From Coriobacteriia bacterium (GTDB lineage Bacteria; Actinomycetota; Coriobacteriia; Anaerosomatales; Anaerosomataceae), in contig JAUSOQ010000078.1 of NCBI GenBank assembly GCA_030655755.1, positions 1 through 64,000 of the forward strand: a DNA stretch of 64,000 nt, read 5' to 3'. The translations under genes and the position numbers were made by a program. The notes below the pieces were generated by a model. It was not told the origin of the DNA. It saw only the letters and a list, made by a program, of their open reading frames with translations, and made no database searches. Below are positions 1 through 10,189 of this stretch, piece after piece (the first letter of the stretch is position 1; each line of letters starts with the position of its first letter).

Positions 1-30
1 GAGCGGGGTCGTAGCGTTTCTCTTGGTCAT
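1..30 (-). CDS. N-terminal fragment of an unknown protein, cut by the window edge
   Basis: Reading leftward, an ATG at 30 follows a strong ribosome-binding site (AAGGAGGAG on the minus strand, about 36-44). It opens a frame encoding MTKRNATTPL before the window ends. The RBS-start pair is the only support; ten residues cannot identify a family. The gene is divergent from the ferredoxin at 288, so the 31-287 gap probably holds promoters for both. Confidence 0.55.
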   Translation of the reverse strand, partial: MTKRNATTPL

Positions 31-197
31 CGTCTCCTCCTTGGTAGTCGGCCTCGAACACCAACCATCATGGAGGGCGGTGGCCACCCTCGTCATCTCA
101 GGCGGCCATGCTACTTACAGAAGATTCCGGACACGACCCCGAACACAGTTGCTATGCCAAAGTTCGACGCGTCTTCAGTGGTGTGCAAAATGACTGC

Positions 198-226
198 TTT
201 ACAGCCCCTGATACCTTAGATATGGT
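198..226 (+). promoter_or_regulatory. Predicted sigma-70-type promoter of the ferredoxin gene
   Basis: TTTACA (198-203) and TATGGT (221-226) are separated by 17 bp, matching 5/6 and 4/6 consensus positions. The expected start of transcription near 233 gives a leader of about 55 nt to the ATG at 288. Sequence match only. Confidence 0.5.
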
Positions 227-287
227 ACGTGCGAAACTGAACACCGAAGGCCTCGAGAGGCCGATCGATGCGAACAAGGAGAGTCAC

Positions 288-476
288 ATGCCCCGACCCA
301 TCATCAATGAAGACGAGTGCTCGGGATGCGGCATCTGCGTGGATGCTTGCCCTGAGGGCGTCCTGGTACTCGTCGGTGACGTGGCCAGCGCCGAGAACGA
401 GGACGCATGCACCGGTTGCGCGACGTGCATGGAGGAGTGCCCGATGGGTGCTATCGAGGAGATCGAAGAGGACTGA
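288..476 (+). CDS. Small 2[4Fe-4S] ferredoxin
   Basis: This 62-residue protein begins MPRPIINEDECSGCG and carries two CxxCxxCxxxCP motifs, one per half, the classic bacterial 2[4Fe-4S] ferredoxin plan. It is a soluble low-potential electron carrier and could serve the pyruvate:ferredoxin oxidoreductase encoded at 37.7-40.7 kb, which is inference. The frame stays open upstream to 108, but the ATG at 288 has AAGGAG at 276-281 with 6-nt spacing, and the family starts here. It is monocistronic: a promoter-like pair lies upstream and a terminator hairpin immediately downstream. Confidence 0.9.
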   Translation: MPRPIINEDECSGCGICVDACPEGVLVLVGDVASAENEDACTGCATCMEECPMGAIEEIEED

Positions 477-498
477 CCGGCCTGTAGACCAAGAGTAT

Positions 499-532
499 GG
501 GGCGTCTTTTCAGGCGCCCCGTTTCGTTTCTT
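499..532 (+). terminator. Rho-independent terminator after the ferredoxin
   Basis: GGGGCG (499-504) pairs with CGCCCC (515-520), followed by the T-rich stretch GTTTCGTTTCTT. It sits between the convergent ferredoxin (stop 476) and the minus-strand gene ending at 540. Confidence 0.7.
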
Positions 533-539
533 GCGGCCA

Positions 540-1055
540 TCATCCGCGTCGCACACTCTTGAGCTGACGCCACACGCGGAGCTTGCCGTCCTCGTCAACA
601 AGCGAAGCCTCAAGCCCGTCGATAGCTAGCACGATCCGGCCCGCGACTCTCACCGGCTCCCCGGCGCGAAGTGTCTCGATGCCGAGCGCTGTACCGACAT
701 CGGCAGCAGCGACCCCGTCTAGGGCAAGAACGAGATCGGGGTCGACCGCTTCGACCACCACTGCGAGAGACTCCGGTCCGAGTACGACCGTCTCCCCCTC
801 GCGAGTGCAGATGGCGAACGACGACGTGTCCCAACCTAGCGCGGAAAGCGCCTTGTGCGCCGCCTCTCCGTCCTCGCCGGCCAGCGCCGTACCCAAGGAC
901 ACGTCCTGCGCTCCTGCGACACCCTTGATCAGCAGCACATCGGCAGGAGCTGTGCCCGTTGGGGCCACTCGGCCCGCAGGGAGGACCGCTCTCAGTTCGG
1001 CTTCCGTCTTCTGCGACACCAGACGGGCGAGTCGCGCAGCGGCTGCGTCGGTCAT
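540..1055 (-). CDS. Divergent uracil-DNA-glycosylase-superfamily-like protein, probably non-catalytic
   Basis: This is a 171-residue protein. The layout resembles family 4/5 uracil-DNA glycosylases: a strand plus loop (DVLLIKGVAGAQDV, about 40-53) where those enzymes have GEAPGxxE, then VDPDLVLALDGVAA (about 104-117) matching the conserved RPxVIVALG-x-A region, and a C-terminal RVWRQLKSV matching the typical KRxxWxxLK ending. The active-site loop and the HPA/HPS motif are missing, so catalysis is unlikely. That assignment is inference from pattern. Its ATG overlaps the stop of the upstream epimerase by 4 nt (ATGA), indicating translational coupling. No frameshift is visible. Confidence 0.45.
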   Translation of the reverse strand: MTDAAAARLARLVSQKTEAELRAVLPAGRVAPTGTAPADVLLIKGVAGAQDVSLGTALAGEDGEAAHKALSALGWDTSSFAICTREGETVVLGPESLAVVVEAVDPDLVLALDGVAAADVGTALGIETLRAGEPVRVAGRIVLAIDGLEASLVDEDGKLRVWRQLKSVRRG

Positions 1056-1993
1056 CGGTTCTGCGCGAACCAGGCGGCTGTGCGCGCCAGACCGGCTTCA
1101 AGGCTCACCCGCGAATGCCAACCGAACACCTCTTGGGCTTTCGTCGGGTCGAGCACACTGCGCGCAACATCGCCCTCGCGCGCAGGAGCATGCTCTACGG
1201 GACCGAAGTAGCCCGCCGGTGAGCGCAGGTGCTGGATGAGCATCTCGACAGACGTCTCGTCACCAGTCGAGATGTTGTACGCCGATCCGTCATCACCCGG
1301 CAGAGCAAGAGTCACGTCCGTATCGGCGGCCTCGATCAGGGCCAACACGATGTCACCCACGAATATGAAGTCCCGCGTCTGCGTACCTTCCCCGAAGACC
1401 ACCGGCGCCTCCCCCGCCGCCATGCGTCCACAGAAGATCGCGACAACGCCGCCTTCACCATGCGGATCCTGCCGTGGTCCGTATACGTTGGCGAAGCGCA
1501 GCGACGCGAAGTCGACGCCCACCGGGCGGAGCTCGTCGGCGAGAGCCTGCTCTGCGGCAAGCTTGGAGTGCCCGTAGGGGTTCTCCGGAACCTTCGGATC
1601 GGCCTCGCCCACAGGCAGCGATACCGGAGTGCCGTACACGGCCGCCGAGGATGCTGAGAGCACCCGCCGGGCACCCGCCACCGCGGCCGCGCGTGCAACA
1701 GCCCGTGTGCCTTCGATGTTGACAAGGCGATCGCGCTCGGGGTCCCGCTGCGACACGGTGATGGAGGACTGTGCCGCCAGGTGTACGACCACCTCCGGCC
1801 GGAAGTCCGCCACCGCATCCTGCAGACCCGGATCGGTGATGTCGAGTCCCCTGAACCAGGCAGCCGGATGCAGGTTCGCCATCGAGCCTGTCGAGAGATC
1901 GTCGATGATCCCCACCTGATGTCCGCCGCTCAGCAGGCTGAAGACCAGATTGGAGCCGATGAAGCCGGCGCCGCCGGTCACGAGTATGCGCAT
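1052..1993 (-). CDS. NAD-dependent sugar-nucleotide epimerase/dehydratase (extended SDR, GalE-like)
   Basis: This 313-residue protein starts MRILVTGGAGFIGSNL, with the extended-SDR Rossmann motif GxxGxxG. It then has HLAAQSS (about 77-83), the catalytic Ser region SASSAAVYG, and YxxxK in NPYGHSKLAAE. C-terminal motifs such as RFANVYGPRQDP and RDFIFVGDIV are typical of UDP-glucose 4-epimerases and dTDP-glucose dehydratases. The exact sugar cannot be decided. The start at 1993 is fixed by AGGAGGG 4-5 nt upstream; the longer open frame to 2164 lacks such support. The 263-nt gap up to lon (1994-2256) holds no gene that I can see. Confidence 0.85.
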   Translation of the reverse strand: MRILVTGGAGFIGSNLVFSLLSGGHQVGIIDDLSTGSMANLHPAAWFRGLDITDPGLQDAVADFRPEVVVHLAAQSSITVSQRDPERDRLVNIEGTRAVARAAAVAGARRVLSASSAAVYGTPVSLPVGEADPKVPENPYGHSKLAAEQALADELRPVGVDFASLRFANVYGPRQDPHGEGGVVAIFCGRMAAGEAPVVFGEGTQTRDFIFVGDIVLALIEAADTDVTLALPGDDGSAYNISTGDETSVEMLIQHLRSPAGYFGPVEHAPAREGDVARSVLDPTKAQEVFGWHSRVSLEAGLARTAAWFAQNR

Positions 1994-2256
1994 GGACCCT
2001 CCTAACCTCGATATTTCACGAAGCACCTGAGATTCACGCCTGAAACAGGCGACGGTGGCCCTTTGAGCTGGGATAATGGGAGTTGCGAGACAACCCAGAC
2101 CCCCACGCGAAAGGATCACCGTCTTGGTGAACGCTACCACGCCCGCCGCCCGCTTCCAAGTCACAGTGTTTACATAACGCCCAGAGAGATTACGCCTGGC
2201 GGCTGCACGCAGCTCGGACGAACGGTATCACCAGACAAACCATGAGCCCGGGTGAG

Positions 2257-4602
<2,346 letters not shown>

Positions 4603-4731
4603 CAGGTCAACGTCCTTTCGTCGGTCGGCTGGTATCGTGAGATAATCTGTGCCCAGTACTTCTCTATGGTACACGGAGATACCTGCTCAGCACTCGCGGC
4701 CCGAGGGCTGCGTCGAACCGAACGGTAATGC

Positions 4732-6717
4732 GTGAAGCACCCCGGCAAACATTCCTTCCGGCGCACGGCCATGATGCTCATGGCCGCCGTGTTGGTGACC
4801 GCCGTGTCTGCGCCGGTCCTCGCACAGCCCGCAGAACCCGAAGTCGAGCAGCAGGTTGCTGTCTCACTTCTGTATCCCGCGCCGAGCCTTACTCCTCTCG
4901 ACACTTTCGCCCTCAAGGTCCGCACCACGCTCACCACACCCGCGGAGTACTTCGAGGTGCGCGTCAGGATATACCGTCCATCCGGCGCGCTGCTGTACCA
5001 GAAGACCGAGGTCAGGCATGACGTCGAGGCCGGAGACACTTCGCTTGACTTCGAGCGGACTCTCGCCGACATCGCGACCGTTCCCGGACGATACCCGGTG
5101 GAGGTACGCGTCCTCGTCTCCGGCGCTGAACAGACGACCGTGAAGTCCCGTGTGCTCGTGACCGATGAGACCTTCGACCCGCTACCCGTGGCCGTGGTTG
5201 TGCGCCTGGACTGCTCGCCAGCGTTCGACCCCTCCGGGCGGTTCGTACTCGACCCTGCGACGCACGACTCGCAGCGCAAGGCGATAGATGCACTCATCAC
5301 TCTGGTCTCGGGCCGCAGCGAAAGCCTGACGATCGCCGTGCCTCCCCTGCTACTCGAGGAATGGTCGCGTGTGGCCTCCGGTTACCAACTCATCGGACCC
5401 GAGGGTGTCGTCGAAGTCCCATCGGACGCGGACGTGCCCCGTGCGTACGCATCCACGCTCGATGCACTGTCCCTCGCCGCGCAGACCGGCCGCGTGGAAC
5501 TGCTCGACGTACCGTACGCCGAGCCGAATGTGGGAGGACTCCAGCAGATCGGCGCCATCGATGACCTTGCTGTGCATTACACGCTCGGTCGGTCAGTCTA
5601 TCAAACCGTCCTCGGGACGAAACCTTCCACCGGTACAGGCCTTTGCACAGACATGGTCCCGGCCTCGGCGGCACAGATCATGGCCGAGACCGATCACGAC
5701 TACTTCCTCTGCTCTGCCGACTCCCAGACCGGACCGGCGACCACCGGCGTCCACCGGGAGAGCCGGACCGGGACCATTGCGCTTCTGACCGATTCCGGAC
5801 TTGCCGCGCTCATGACATCGGGCACCGCCGAGGATATCTACGATCACATCTACGATGCCGCAGCCGCTAGCAACGATGTCGGGGCACTGGTCATCATGCT
5901 CGACCTGGGCCCCGGCCAGGAACACACCACGGACGATCTGGAAAGACTGCTGGCGACGATCGACAGTGTCTCCTGGCTTAAGGCCATACCTGCCGTCCGC
6001 GCTGCGCAGCTCACATCTTCAGACACGATCGACCTTATCGAGAAGGCGCCTGCACCCACAAGCGCCCCGGCGGACTACTGGAGTGAAGTCTCCGAAGCCC
6101 GCCGCAACGCGCTCGGCCTGGTTAAAGCTTGGGGACCCGAAGACCCTGCGGGTGCCGCGGCCTTGTCGGCAGCACTCATCGCCGAGAGCTACTGTTGGGC
6201 CGGACCCGACGACAGCTACCCCTTCGCCGACCGTGGCCGTGCATTCGCCGCCTCGGTCACAAGACTCGCTGACGACGTGTTCGGCGGCATACATGTCGAG
6301 ATGCGCGACGTCACTCTCGCCGGCCGCACGGGCGACGTACCGCTGACGATCGTCTCGACCACCAACCGCGAGCTCATACTTCGAGTCGAGACCAGCGCCA
6401 GCAGACTCTCGCTGCGAAGCACCGAGGAGACGGCCGTTGTCGAACCTGGAGACAACTTCCTGACGATTCCGGTAGACCTTGGCACAGCGATCTCCGACTC
6501 ACTCGAAGTGCGCGTCTTGGCAGGCGATGTGCTTGTCGCCAAGACAACGGTGACCGTGCATGCGTCCTACCTCGACCGCGTGAGCACCGTTGCAGTGGTC
6601 GTGCTCGTCCTCATCGGCCTGCTTCTGTTCATACGCAGGAGGGTCAAGACCGCTGATGCTGGTAGTATGCCAGTGGAAGCTGGCGAGGGACACGACGCGA
6701 CTCCCGACCACGAGTGA
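4732..6717 (+). CDS. Secreted, membrane-anchored DUF6049-type protein
   Basis: This 661-residue protein starts at GTG. Residues 1-31 form a signal peptide (basic KHSFRR, hydrophobic core, APVLA cleavage site). A large extracytoplasmic region follows, with beta-sandwich-like segments and an alpha/beta core. A C-terminal transmembrane helix (about 617-637) precedes a basic RRRVK stop-transfer and a short acidic tail. Size and architecture match actinobacterial DUF6049 proteins, often found in envelope or MurJ-related loci; the function is unknown. A later ATG (4771) would remove the basic n-region, so GTG is preferred although its RBS is weak. The PIN-TPR gene follows after 19 nt. Confidence 0.6.
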   Translation: MKHPGKHSFRRTAMMLMAAVLVTAVSAPVLAQPAEPEVEQQVAVSLLYPAPSLTPLDTFALKVRTTLTTPAEYFEVRVRIYRPSGALLYQKTEVRHDVEAGDTSLDFERTLADIATVPGRYPVEVRVLVSGAEQTTVKSRVLVTDETFDPLPVAVVVRLDCSPAFDPSGRFVLDPATHDSQRKAIDALITLVSGRSESLTIAVPPLLLEEWSRVASGYQLIGPEGVVEVPSDADVPRAYASTLDALSLAAQTGRVELLDVPYAEPNVGGLQQIGAIDDLAVHYTLGRSVYQTVLGTKPSTGTGLCTDMVPASAAQIMAETDHDYFLCSADSQTGPATTGVHRESRTGTIALLTDSGLAALMTSGTAEDIYDHIYDAAAASNDVGALVIMLDLGPGQEHTTDDLERLLATIDSVSWLKAIPAVRAAQLTSSDTIDLIEKAPAPTSAPADYWSEVSEARRNALGLVKAWGPEDPAGAAALSAALIAESYCWAGPDDSYPFADRGRAFAASVTRLADDVFGGIHVEMRDVTLAGRTGDVPLTIVSTTNRELILRVETSASRLSLRSTEETAVVEPGDNFLTIPVDLGTAISDSLEVRVLAGDVLVAKTTVTVHASYLDRVSTVAVVVLVLIGLLLFIRRRVKTADAGSMPVEAGEGHDATPDHE

Positions 6718-6736
6718 ACCGACCGAGTGAGGCCTC

Positions 6737-7858
6737 ATGCGCACTGTTGTTCTAGACACCAACGTACTGCTCGCGGATCCCAACACGCTCCTGGCGTATC
6801 CGGATGCGGAAGTCCTGCTGCCCGAGACGGTTCTCGGCGAGATCGACAAACTCAAGACGAGTCGCGCTGATCCCGAGCTCCGGTTCCGCGGACGCGAAGT
6901 CAGTCGGATCCTCTTCGATCTGTCCGAGACCGGCAATCTGCTCGAAGGCGTCGACCTTCCCGAGGGAGGACGTCTCCGCATAGCCCCGCTCGACAACGAC
7001 GCCGAGATGCCCGAGGGGCTCTCGACACGCAACGCCGATGATCGCATCCTCGCAGTCGCCCACCAGGCATGCGCGGCGGGTTGCGAGGGGCTCACCCTGG
7101 TCACCAACGACCTCAACATGCTCCTCAAGGCCCAGGCGTTCGGTCTTACTGTGGAGCGACGCGAAGACGCCTCGGACGGCAGCTGGGCCAAACGCTTCAT
7201 CGTCCGCCCGTTCCAGCGCTACAAGATACCGATCGCCATTCTCGCAATCGCCATAGCGGTGTTCGCCGGCGTCGTCGCATTCGCTTTCTACTCGTCGAGC
7301 CTGGTCCAGCCCGGGACTGTCGTATCGGGCGTGCCTGATGAGTTCCGCGACCAGCTCAGCTCGGAGAACCGTGCACTGCTTGACGGGCTCACCGCGCTCG
7401 ATGCGGATCCTAATGACGTCGAAGCGATGCAGTCGGTCGCAAACGCCTATTACAACCTCCGCGATCAGACTGGCAACGTCGCCTACACCCAACGCGCGAT
7501 CTCCTATTACGAGCGCTACCTGGCAGCACGGCCGGATGATGCGGCCGTCCGGACCGACATGGCCGCAATGTATTTCTACTCGGGCACGACCGATCGGGCG
7601 ATCCAGGAAATCACCAAAGTGCTCGAGACCGAACCCGATCACATACAGGCGAACTTCAATCTGGGTATCTTCTATTGGCGCGGTCGCCAGGACTACGAAG
7701 CGGCAGCGCTGCAGTTCTCCAAGGTCGAGGCGTTGACGCGCGACGGCGATGTGCACGCGCAGCTGATCAATGAGGATGCGAAGACCAACCTAGCGGCCGT
7801 CATCACAGAGGCTCAAGAAGCAGGGCAACCCATCGACGTCCCCGGAGGCAGTATCTAG
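6737..7858 (+). CDS. Membrane-tethered PIN-domain protein with C-terminal TPR repeats
   Basis: This 373-residue protein has three parts. Residues 1-150 form a PIN nuclease domain of the type seen in PhoH-like ATPases: LDTNVLL (Asp7, Asn9), Glu35 in VLGEIDKLK, Asp101/Asp102 in NADDRILAVA, Asp125 in LVTNDLNMLLKAQAFGL. The acidic metal-binding set appears intact. Residues about 164-186 form one transmembrane helix. Residues about 215-350 hold TPR-like helices (NAYYNLRD, YYERYLAARPDDA, ETEPDHIQANFNLG). PIN domains usually cleave RNA; here the nuclease would face the cytoplasm if the N-terminus is inside. No PhoH ATPase is fused or adjacent. The stop abuts the trxB start (TAG then ATG), so both are on one transcript. 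Confidence 0.75.
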   Translation: MRTVVLDTNVLLADPNTLLAYPDAEVLLPETVLGEIDKLKTSRADPELRFRGREVSRILFDLSETGNLLEGVDLPEGGRLRIAPLDNDAEMPEGLSTRNADDRILAVAHQACAAGCEGLTLVTNDLNMLLKAQAFGLTVERREDASDGSWAKRFIVRPFQRYKIPIAILAIAIAVFAGVVAFAFYSSSLVQPGTVVSGVPDEFRDQLSSENRALLDGLTALDADPNDVEAMQSVANAYYNLRDQTGNVAYTQRAISYYERYLAARPDDAAVRTDMAAMYFYSGTTDRAIQEITKVLETEPDHIQANFNLGIFYWRGRQDYEAAALQFSKVEALTRDGDVHAQLINEDAKTNLAAVITEAQEAGQPIDVPGGSI

Positions 7859-8794
7859 ATGGAAACAGTCGACATAGCGATCATCGGCGGAGGACCTGCC
7901 GGACTCACCGCAGCGCTCTATGCAGCCCGTGCCCGTGCGAAGACCGTCGTGTTCGAAACGGGACTCCCCGGGGGGCAGATCGTGACGACCGACTGGGTCG
8001 AGAACTATCCCGGCTTTCCCGAGGGACTCTCCGGTGCCGAGTTGGCCGATCTCATGCACAAGCAGGCTGAACGTTTCGGAGCGGAGTTCCGCACGTTCGC
8101 CCAAGTCGAGAGGGTCGAGCCTGTCGACCTTGACTTCAAGCTGACAGTCGAAGGCGAGGACATCCTTGCTCGAGTGGTCATTCTCGCCACAGGCGCAGTA
8201 CCCAAAAAGCTCGGTGTTCCGGGTGAAGCCGAGTTCACCGGCCGCGGCGTCTCGTGGTGCGCAACGTGTGACGGCGCTCTCTTCCGCGACAAGACGGTCG
8301 CCATCATCGGCGGCGGCGATGCGGCGATCGAAGAGGCTATCTTCCTCACCAAGTTCGCGAGCCGTGTGCACATCGTGCATCGTCGGGACGAACTTCGCGC
8401 CACGAAGTGCATCCAGGAACGTTGTTTCGAGAACGAGAAGATCGAGCTGCACTGGAGCCGTGTCGTCAAAGAGGTGAAAGGCGAGAACGGGAAGGTGACC
8501 GGGATCGAACTGGCAGCCACCAACGACGATCCCGACGAGTTCCTGCCCCTCGACGGCATCTTCATCTTCGTCGGCATCGACGCGACGAGTGGACTCGTCA
8601 GCGACCTCTGTGACCTTGACGAACGCGGCTTCGTGCAGACAGACCATAACGGCCTTACCTCGTATCCGGGCTTGTACGCCGCCGGAGACGTCACTGATTC
8701 CGAACTGAAACAGGTGGTCACTGCTGCGGCGAAGGGCGCTTCAGCAGCGTTCGAGGCATTGCGGTATCTTGACAACAGGCTCTGTTCGATCTGA
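7859..8794 (+). CDS. trxB: Thioredoxin reductase (NADPH-type flavoprotein)
   Basis: At 311 residues it is normal length for bacterial TrxR. It has the FAD-binding GGGPAGLTAALYAARA, the redox-active WCATCDG (CxxC), the second Rossmann motif IIGGGDAAIEEA, an NADPH-type HRRDELR, and the C-terminal FAD motif GLYAAGDVTD. It reduces thioredoxin using NADPH. The start codon lies directly after the PIN-TPR stop, and trxA follows 25 nt downstream, so reductase and substrate are co-transcribed. Confidence 0.95.
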   Translation: METVDIAIIGGGPAGLTAALYAARARAKTVVFETGLPGGQIVTTDWVENYPGFPEGLSGAELADLMHKQAERFGAEFRTFAQVERVEPVDLDFKLTVEGEDILARVVILATGAVPKKLGVPGEAEFTGRGVSWCATCDGALFRDKTVAIIGGGDAAIEEAIFLTKFASRVHIVHRRDELRATKCIQERCFENEKIELHWSRVVKEVKGENGKVTGIELAATNDDPDEFLPLDGIFIFVGIDATSGLVSDLCDLDERGFVQTDHNGLTSYPGLYAAGDVTDSELKQVVTAAAKGASAAFEALRYLDNRLCSI

Positions 8795-8819
8795 GCGTCC
8801 CACACGAAAGGAGCGTCGA

Positions 8820-9149
8820 ATGAGCGAGAATCTCACGCACGTCACCGATGATAGCTTCGAGGCTGACGTCGTCAGCAGCGACAAGCCCGTCATCCTCGAC
8901 TTCTGGGCACCATGGTGCGGCCCATGTCGCATGATGGAGCCCATCTTGGAGGAGATCGCTGCCGAGTACGCATCCAAGATCTCGGTCGCCAAGCTCAACG
9001 TCGATGAGAACCCTGTTACCGCGACCAAGTTCGACGTGCTCTCAATCCCGACATTGCTCGTCTTCAAAGAGGGTAAGGTCATCAAGAAACTCGTTGGCGC
9101 CATGCCCAAGAAGCGTCTCATCGAGGAACTCGCCGGATTGCTCGGCTGA
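8820..9149 (+). CDS. trxA: Thioredoxin
   Basis: This 109-residue protein has WAPWCGPC (the CGPC active site), the conserved proline in LSIPTLLVFKEG and a full thioredoxin fold length. It is a general cytoplasmic disulfide reductant and the partner of the adjacent TrxB. The ATG at 8820 is preceded by AAAGGAG at 8807-8813; the frame extends upstream to 8769 but lacks an RBS there. Confidence 0.95.
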   Translation: MSENLTHVTDDSFEADVVSSDKPVILDFWAPWCGPCRMMEPILEEIAAEYASKISVAKLNVDENPVTATKFDVLSIPTLLVFKEGKVIKKLVGAMPKKRLIEELAGLLG

Positions 9150-9180
9150 TCCCGGACTACGTCAGACCGCCACTGGTACA

Positions 9181-9196
9181 GGCCACGCACGTGGCC
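9181..9196. repeat. Perfect inverted repeat between trxA and the small downstream gene
   Basis: GGCCACG-CA-CGTGGCC, two 7-bp arms around CA, lies 5 nt before the GAGGAGG ribosome-binding site of the gene at 9216. It could be an operator or a processing/attenuation hairpin. It has no T-tract, so it is not a classic terminator. Confidence 0.5.
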
Positions 9197-9215
9197 GCAA
9201 CGAGGAGGAACCTGC

Positions 9216-9461
9216 ATGTGTGAGGGAGGCATCAACACCGGTCAGATGAAGCAAGCGATGGCCATGGTCGACGACCAGCTGGCGCTCGCTCAGCAGTGGC
9301 TCGAGCAGCTGCATCACCTGGCCGATCACGGTGATCGTGCTGCTTCGAGCGCAGAGTTGGCGCAGGTCACCGTGATGCTCGGCCAGGCTCGTGAGAAGAT
9401 CGAGAACGCCGTGAACCAGCTCGACGTCGGGACCGATGACGTCACCATCGAGCGCGTCTGA
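9216..9461 (+). CDS. Small helical protein of unknown function
   Basis: This 81-residue protein starts MCEGGINTGQMKQ, with GAGGAGG at a good distance and a terminator just after it. The body is alpha-helical and amphipathic (LALAQQWLEQLHHLADHGD; VMLGQAREKIENAVNQLD), suggesting a coiled coil or helical hairpin with a His/Asp-rich turn (HHLADHGD) that might bind metal. I recognise no family. It is the last gene of the trxB-trxA transcript, so a redox or stress role is possible but unproven. Confidence 0.6.
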   Translation: MCEGGINTGQMKQAMAMVDDQLALAQQWLEQLHHLADHGDRAASSAELAQVTVMLGQAREKIENAVNQLDVGTDDVTIERV

Positions 9462-9479
9462 GATCCGCGTGATCGGCCC

Positions 9480-9514
9480 GGCCCCGCTCTCCATAAGACG
9501 GCGGGGCCGTTTTG
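9480..9514 (+). terminator. Rho-independent terminator of the trx operon
   Basis: GGCCCCGC (9480-9487) pairs perfectly with GCGGGGCC (9501-9508), followed by GTTTTG. It lies 19 nt after the small gene's stop codon. Confidence 0.85.
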
Positions 9515-9539
9515 CGTCTTGTCGGAGGCAGGTTACTGC

Positions 9540-9545
9540 TACAAT
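9540..9545 (+). promoter_or_regulatory. Predicted -10 box of a leaderless promoter
   Basis: TACAAT at 9540-9545 ends 7 nt before the ATG at 9553. Transcription would therefore start at or next to the start codon, a leaderless arrangement common in actinobacteria. No Shine-Dalgarno sequence precedes this ATG, unlike most genes in the window. A weak -35 (TTGTCG, 9519-9524) lies 15 bp upstream. Confidence 0.5.
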
Positions 9546-9552
9546 CAGCTGG

Positions 9553-10185
9553 ATGACAGCCAAGCGATATACACCGAAGACCGTCTTTGCCGAGGCGACC
9601 GACTCCGCACCGGTCTACTGGGAGTGCCCGGTCTGTGGACACCTTTCCGGCGACCCCAAGTTCCTCGACGTCGAGCATCCTTGCCAGCACTGTCACGCCA
9701 CCGGCAAGACACGGCGCACCTTCCCCGCCGACCGCATCCGGCGCCTTGACGAGCGCATCCGCGCCTACGAACGCCAGGGCGACTCGGAGGTCGTCGTGAT
9801 CTTGGTGATGGCGTTCCTCGAAGCGTTCCTTGAAGACGTGCTCGACCGCATCATGGCCTCTCACGGGGCTGATCTCAGACTTCGACGAACCGTCATGGAC
9901 ATGCAACGCTCGATCGGGGTACGCATAGGGAAGGTCTTCCCTACGCTCGCCGGCGAGGAGTTCGAAGACGCCGCAGCCGAGCTCGGCTACCGTGACTTCC
10001 CGAAGCGCTGGCGTCAGATGCGGGAGGCGCGCAATGCGTTCATCCACGACTCGCCGTTCAACGGCCCCCAGGAGACCCTCAACCCTCAGATGGCCACCGA
10101 CGCGATGGAACTGCTCGACCAAGCGTATAAGCTCTTCGTGCTCATGAACAACCGCTTCGTCGCGGACAGCGTCCACAAGAGGTGA
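9553..10185 (+). CDS. Zinc-finger HEPN-domain protein (putative RNase)
   Basis: This 210-residue protein has a zinc ribbon near its N-terminus (Cys25-x2-Cys28 and Cys44-x2-Cys47), then an arginine-rich helix, then a mostly helical domain. That domain ends in ARNAFIHDS, an Rx4H motif (Arg160, His165) with Asn after Arg, the signature of HEPN ribonucleases. The AFLEAFLEDVLDRIM helix also fits HEPN families related to abortive infection. No partner nucleotidyltransferase or antitoxin lies nearby. The longer frame to 9436 would run through the terminator, so 9553 is the start, probably leaderless. hypF begins 4 nt after its stop. Confidence 0.65.
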   Translation: MTAKRYTPKTVFAEATDSAPVYWECPVCGHLSGDPKFLDVEHPCQHCHATGKTRRTFPADRIRRLDERIRAYERQGDSEVVVILVMAFLEAFLEDVLDRIMASHGADLRLRRTVMDMQRSIGVRIGKVFPTLAGEEFEDAAAELGYRDFPKRWRQMREARNAFIHDSPFNGPQETLNPQMATDAMELLDQAYKLFVLMNNRFVADSVHKR

Positions 10186-10189
10186 GACG

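Noticed and set aside
1994-2256. Gene or RNA in the lon-epimerase gap
   Set aside because: The long minus frame is only an upstream extension of the epimerase without RBS, and I found no stable RNA-like structure.
4603-4731. HspR (HAIR) operator controlling lon
   Set aside because: No CTTGAGT-N7-ACTCAAG or near match is present.
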